A DNA stretch of 34,361 nt from CAYMCV01 sp964389005 (GTDB taxonomy: Bacteria > Bacillota > Clostridia > Lachnospirales > Lachnospiraceae): positions 1-34,361 of the forward strand of contig CAYMCV010000012.1 of assembly GCA_964389005.1 (NCBI GenBank). Reading direction: 5' to 3'. Under the pieces are notes generated by a model. That model worked only from the letters and a program-made list of their open reading frames with translations, did not search any database and was not told the DNA's origin. Shown in pieces: positions 32,274-34,361 of this stretch; position 1 is the stretch's first letter; each line of letters begins with the position of its first letter. Made by a program: the position numbers and the translations under genes.

Positions 32274-34283
32274 TTATTCTATGGATAATGTCCGCTCCGT
32301 CCTTTGAAATAATTTCTGACGCGAGCATGTGTCCGCAGCATAAATTCCAATGACATATGTCCCCTTGGGCAATTCACCTTCGGTAATATAACAGAAGAAT
32401 CCGCATAGACGCAAATTTGTTGCCTTTGGAAATCCTTCGCTTAAATCCGCGTGGTAGTATTTCTTCATCGGCATCTCATAGTTTTGATTCTCTCCCATGA
32501 GCACCAAGCGAAATTGATATCTGCAATTATCGGCCTCAGGCACCACGACCCAGCCGGAAACCACATCATATCTGCCTTCTGCAGCAGATAAAAATTGCTC
32601 GCGCTCCGCGCGTTCCAAATTGACATGAATTCCACCCGGAAGATGCGTATAATCTCTCTTTGAAAGTTTCATCCGCAGTTCCTTCGGCTTCGCCTCATTC
32701 GTTCCGTATTCCTCGCGCAATGTATAATCGGAACCGCCGCCGTTGAACATTCCCTCATACGGGTCATGGTGATAGAACGTCGGATGTTTCTTATATAGAT
32801 AATCTCGTTCCTGTTTGAGACGCTGCATCTTCTCCTGCGACAGTGCATCATGCCCCCGACTCAAGGATTCGTGATGGTACAGAACCACATCGTTACGCAC
32901 CACATTTCGATAACCGCGCTCCAACAGAGCAAAACACAAATCAATATCGTTGTACGCCACACGCAGTTCTTCGTTCAAACCACCGTTTTGATGATAAAGT
33001 TCCCGCGAAACCATGAGGCAGGCGCCGGTTACGCCGCAAACGTTATAAACCAAGCGATTGCGCCCTCGATAATGGGATATTGCATCTTCCTGACCGATGA
33101 GTTTGTGCACCGGTCCGTCAATCGCATTCGTCACTCCGATGTGTTGAATCACTGTCGAATTCGGATACAGCAATTTCGCCCCGACCGCACCGATTCCCGG
33201 TTGCATCGCCTGTCCGAGCAAAACGTCCAACCATCCGTCGCTTAACACCTCAATATCGTCGTTTAACAACAGAATCCAATCGCCGCATGCTTCTTTGTCC
33301 GCCCGATTCATCATTGCGGAGAAATTGAACTCCGCCGGGTGATAGAGATACTTCACGCGACCTTTGCAAAATGCTTCTATCTTCTTGCGATTCTCATCGC
33401 TGCTGCCGTTATCAACTACGATTATCTCGTAATTGCTTTGAACTGTATGGCTAAAAATGGAATTCAATAAGCGGAACAATACGTCCGGATTGTCTTTGGA
33501 CGGAATCAATATGCTGACCTTGGCATCTGCTTTTGTTTGATACACGGGATACAGAATCCCACTGCAAACGTCAAACGTCGCATTTATTCCTCTGCGCTTG
33601 CACGCGGCCTCCTTGATGGTTCGATACTTCTCTCCAGCCCCCGGCGTCTCGTCCTCCGCCTTTATGGCACGCTCTGCATCCTCAATACCATCCCCTTTTG
33701 CATATCTGTGAAACAGAACTTCCTCCATATGTGCTATCTGCGTTGTTTTCTCAGTGACACGGAGCAAAAAGTCATAGATACCAAGCTCGCAATCCGCTTC
33801 TTTGGATCTGCAAGTCTCGTCGATGACAGCAGTTCTTACGGCAAATATTTTCCCGAAATAGTTATAGGAAAAAAAGGTTTCCGGAGACCAACAGGGCTTT
33901 GAAATCGGTGCAAATGCGGCCAAATCTTTGCCACGCAAGCGATAATCCTCATCGCTGTAAACCACCATGCATTCCGGATGCATATCAAAGTATGCCGCTA
34001 CGGCTTCTTTGTAAAAAGGAGCCGGCTCTCCGTCGCTTCCCAAAAACAGCAAAATGTCTTCTTTATAGGAACATGGGTCAAACGGCGCCCCACATTGTTC
34101 GATGATTACGGTTGCAATTGTGAATCGGCTTTCATAACCTGCGAGGAGAGCCATCCTTTTTTGATCAAAAAGCGCCGCCCTCTTGGCATACGCATTCCCC
34201 TGTGCAACGCATTCCCGCTCATATTCGGTTTTTCTCTTTTTGCAAAGCGAAGCCTGTATCGCCTTTTTGAAGGGAATCTTCAT
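32274..34283 (-). CDS. tandem GT2-type protein with degenerate first domain and extra C-terminal domain
   Basis: 669 residues. The first GT2-like region (about 50-230) keeps the acceptor side (YSDEDY, KPCWSPETFFSYNYFGKIF, YDFLLRVTEKT, VLFHRY). It lacks the opening SVLVPxYN strand, and the usual LLDHDDE metal motif reads LFLGSDGE, so it is probably inactive. The second domain (about 255-510) is intact: VSILIPSKDNP, IIVVDNGSSDEN, LLLNDDIEV, GAVGAKLLYP, ACLMVSRE and YNDIDLCFALL. Residues about 540-669 form an additional beta-rich domain (SGWVVVPEADNCRYQFRL) whose family I do not recognise; it could bind carbohydrate. GGAG is 7 bases before the ATG, and the gene follows the upstream gene by 3 bases. 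Confidence 0.82.
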   Translation of the reverse strand: MKIPFKKAIQASLCKKRKTEYERECVAQGNAYAKRAALFDQKRMALLAGYESRFTIATVIIEQCGAPFDPCSYKEDILLFLGSDGEPAPFYKEAVAAYFDMHPECMVVYSDEDYRLRGKDLAAFAPISKPCWSPETFFSYNYFGKIFAVRTAVIDETCRSKEADCELGIYDFLLRVTEKTTQIAHMEEVLFHRYAKGDGIEDAERAIKAEDETPGAGEKYRTIKEAACKRRGINATFDVCSGILYPVYQTKADAKVSILIPSKDNPDVLFRLLNSIFSHTVQSNYEIIVVDNGSSDENRKKIEAFCKGRVKYLYHPAEFNFSAMMNRADKEACGDWILLLNDDIEVLSDGWLDVLLGQAMQPGIGAVGAKLLYPNSTVIQHIGVTNAIDGPVHKLIGQEDAISHYRGRNRLVYNVCGVTGACLMVSRELYHQNGGLNEELRVAYNDIDLCFALLERGYRNVVRNDVVLYHHESLSRGHDALSQEKMQRLKQERDYLYKKHPTFYHHDPYEGMFNGGGSDYTLREEYGTNEAKPKELRMKLSKRDYTHLPGGIHVNLERAEREQFLSAAEGRYDVVSGWVVVPEADNCRYQFRLVLMGENQNYEMPMKKYYHADLSEGFPKATNLRLCGFFCYITEGELPKGTYVIGIYAADTCSRQKLFQRTERTLSIE

Positions 34284-34286
34284 CCG

Positions 34287-34361
34287 CTATCTCCATAACT
34301 TCTTTTTTAGCTTCTCGGCAAGCATTGCGGGCACCTGCTCAATTTGCATGCGAATTGTGAC
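34287..34361 (-). CDS. C-terminal end of an unidentified gene (runs off the right edge)
   Basis: Twenty-four in-frame codons lead to a TAG at 34287-34289. The visible tail reads QVPAMLAEKLKKKLWR. It is basic and probably helical, and too short to assign. The stop lies 3 bases before the next ATG, and GGAG for that gene is inside this tail, so the two are translationally coupled. It most likely belongs to the same glycan operon. Confidence 0.65.
   Translation of the reverse strand, partial: VTIRMQIEQVPAMLAEKLKKKLWR

Noticed and set aside
1..34361. CRISPR arrays, tRNA/rRNA genes, insertion sequences, prophage or defence islands
   Set aside because: No repeated spacer-like units, no clover-leaf or rRNA-like stretches, and no transposase, integrase or phage-type proteins were found by eye.

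Overview
The window is 34.4 kb of draft or scaffolded sequence from an anaerobic, low-to-mid GC Bacillota bacterium, most likely a Clostridia member of Lachnospiraceae type. This is inferred from strong AGGAGG-type ribosome sites, a CarD-family regulator, a Csp-like subtilase, a DUF4489-like protein and soluble flavin/iron-sulfur energy metabolism. Every convincing gene is on the minus strand, so genes are described below in transcription order, from high to low coordinates. Two 10-N runs (11343-11352 and 29003-29012) are assembly gaps, and each falls inside a gene.

34361-22312 is a surface-glycan region. It holds the tail of an unknown gene, two large tandem-domain GT2 glycosyltransferases, a phosphoglucomutase, and two more GT2 enzymes. 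A separately promoted pair follows: a WbaP-like initiating sugar-phosphate transferase and an LCP-family glycan ligase, closed by a strong terminator. A rhamnosyltransferase-like GT2 and glmS come next.

20411-14609 is a proteostasis and stress region: htrA (strong promoter, tandem octamers upstream), a ClpX with an acidic N-terminal extension, and an intact S8 subtilase. Then come a CarD-like regulator with a foldable 5' leader and its own terminator, and a two-domain PPK2 polyphosphate kinase.

13023-493 is the most interesting part. One promoter precedes twelve tightly spaced or overlapping genes: an LDH-like dehydrogenase carrying the malate-type arginine, class II fumarase, HdrB, HdrC, HdrA, an MvhD/FlxD-like protein, two FlxB/FlxC-like iron-sulfur proteins, a FlxA-like FAD/NAD(P) reductase, a soluble fumarate reductase iron-sulfur subunit, its flavoprotein, and an AspT/SucE-family dicarboxylate carrier. 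Together they read as a complete route from oxaloacetate to exported succinate. In it, a cytosolic FlxABCD-HdrABC module is probably wired to a membrane-anchorless fumarate reductase. My central hypothesis is an NADH-dependent, flavin-bifurcating fumarate reductase that also reduces ferredoxin. The gene content is seen directly; the electron path is inference.

432-1 is the start of a DUF4489-like protein, with a possible sigma-K-type promoter. I saw no tRNA, rRNA, CRISPR array, insertion sequence or phage gene, and no gene-free stretch exceeds about 240 bases.
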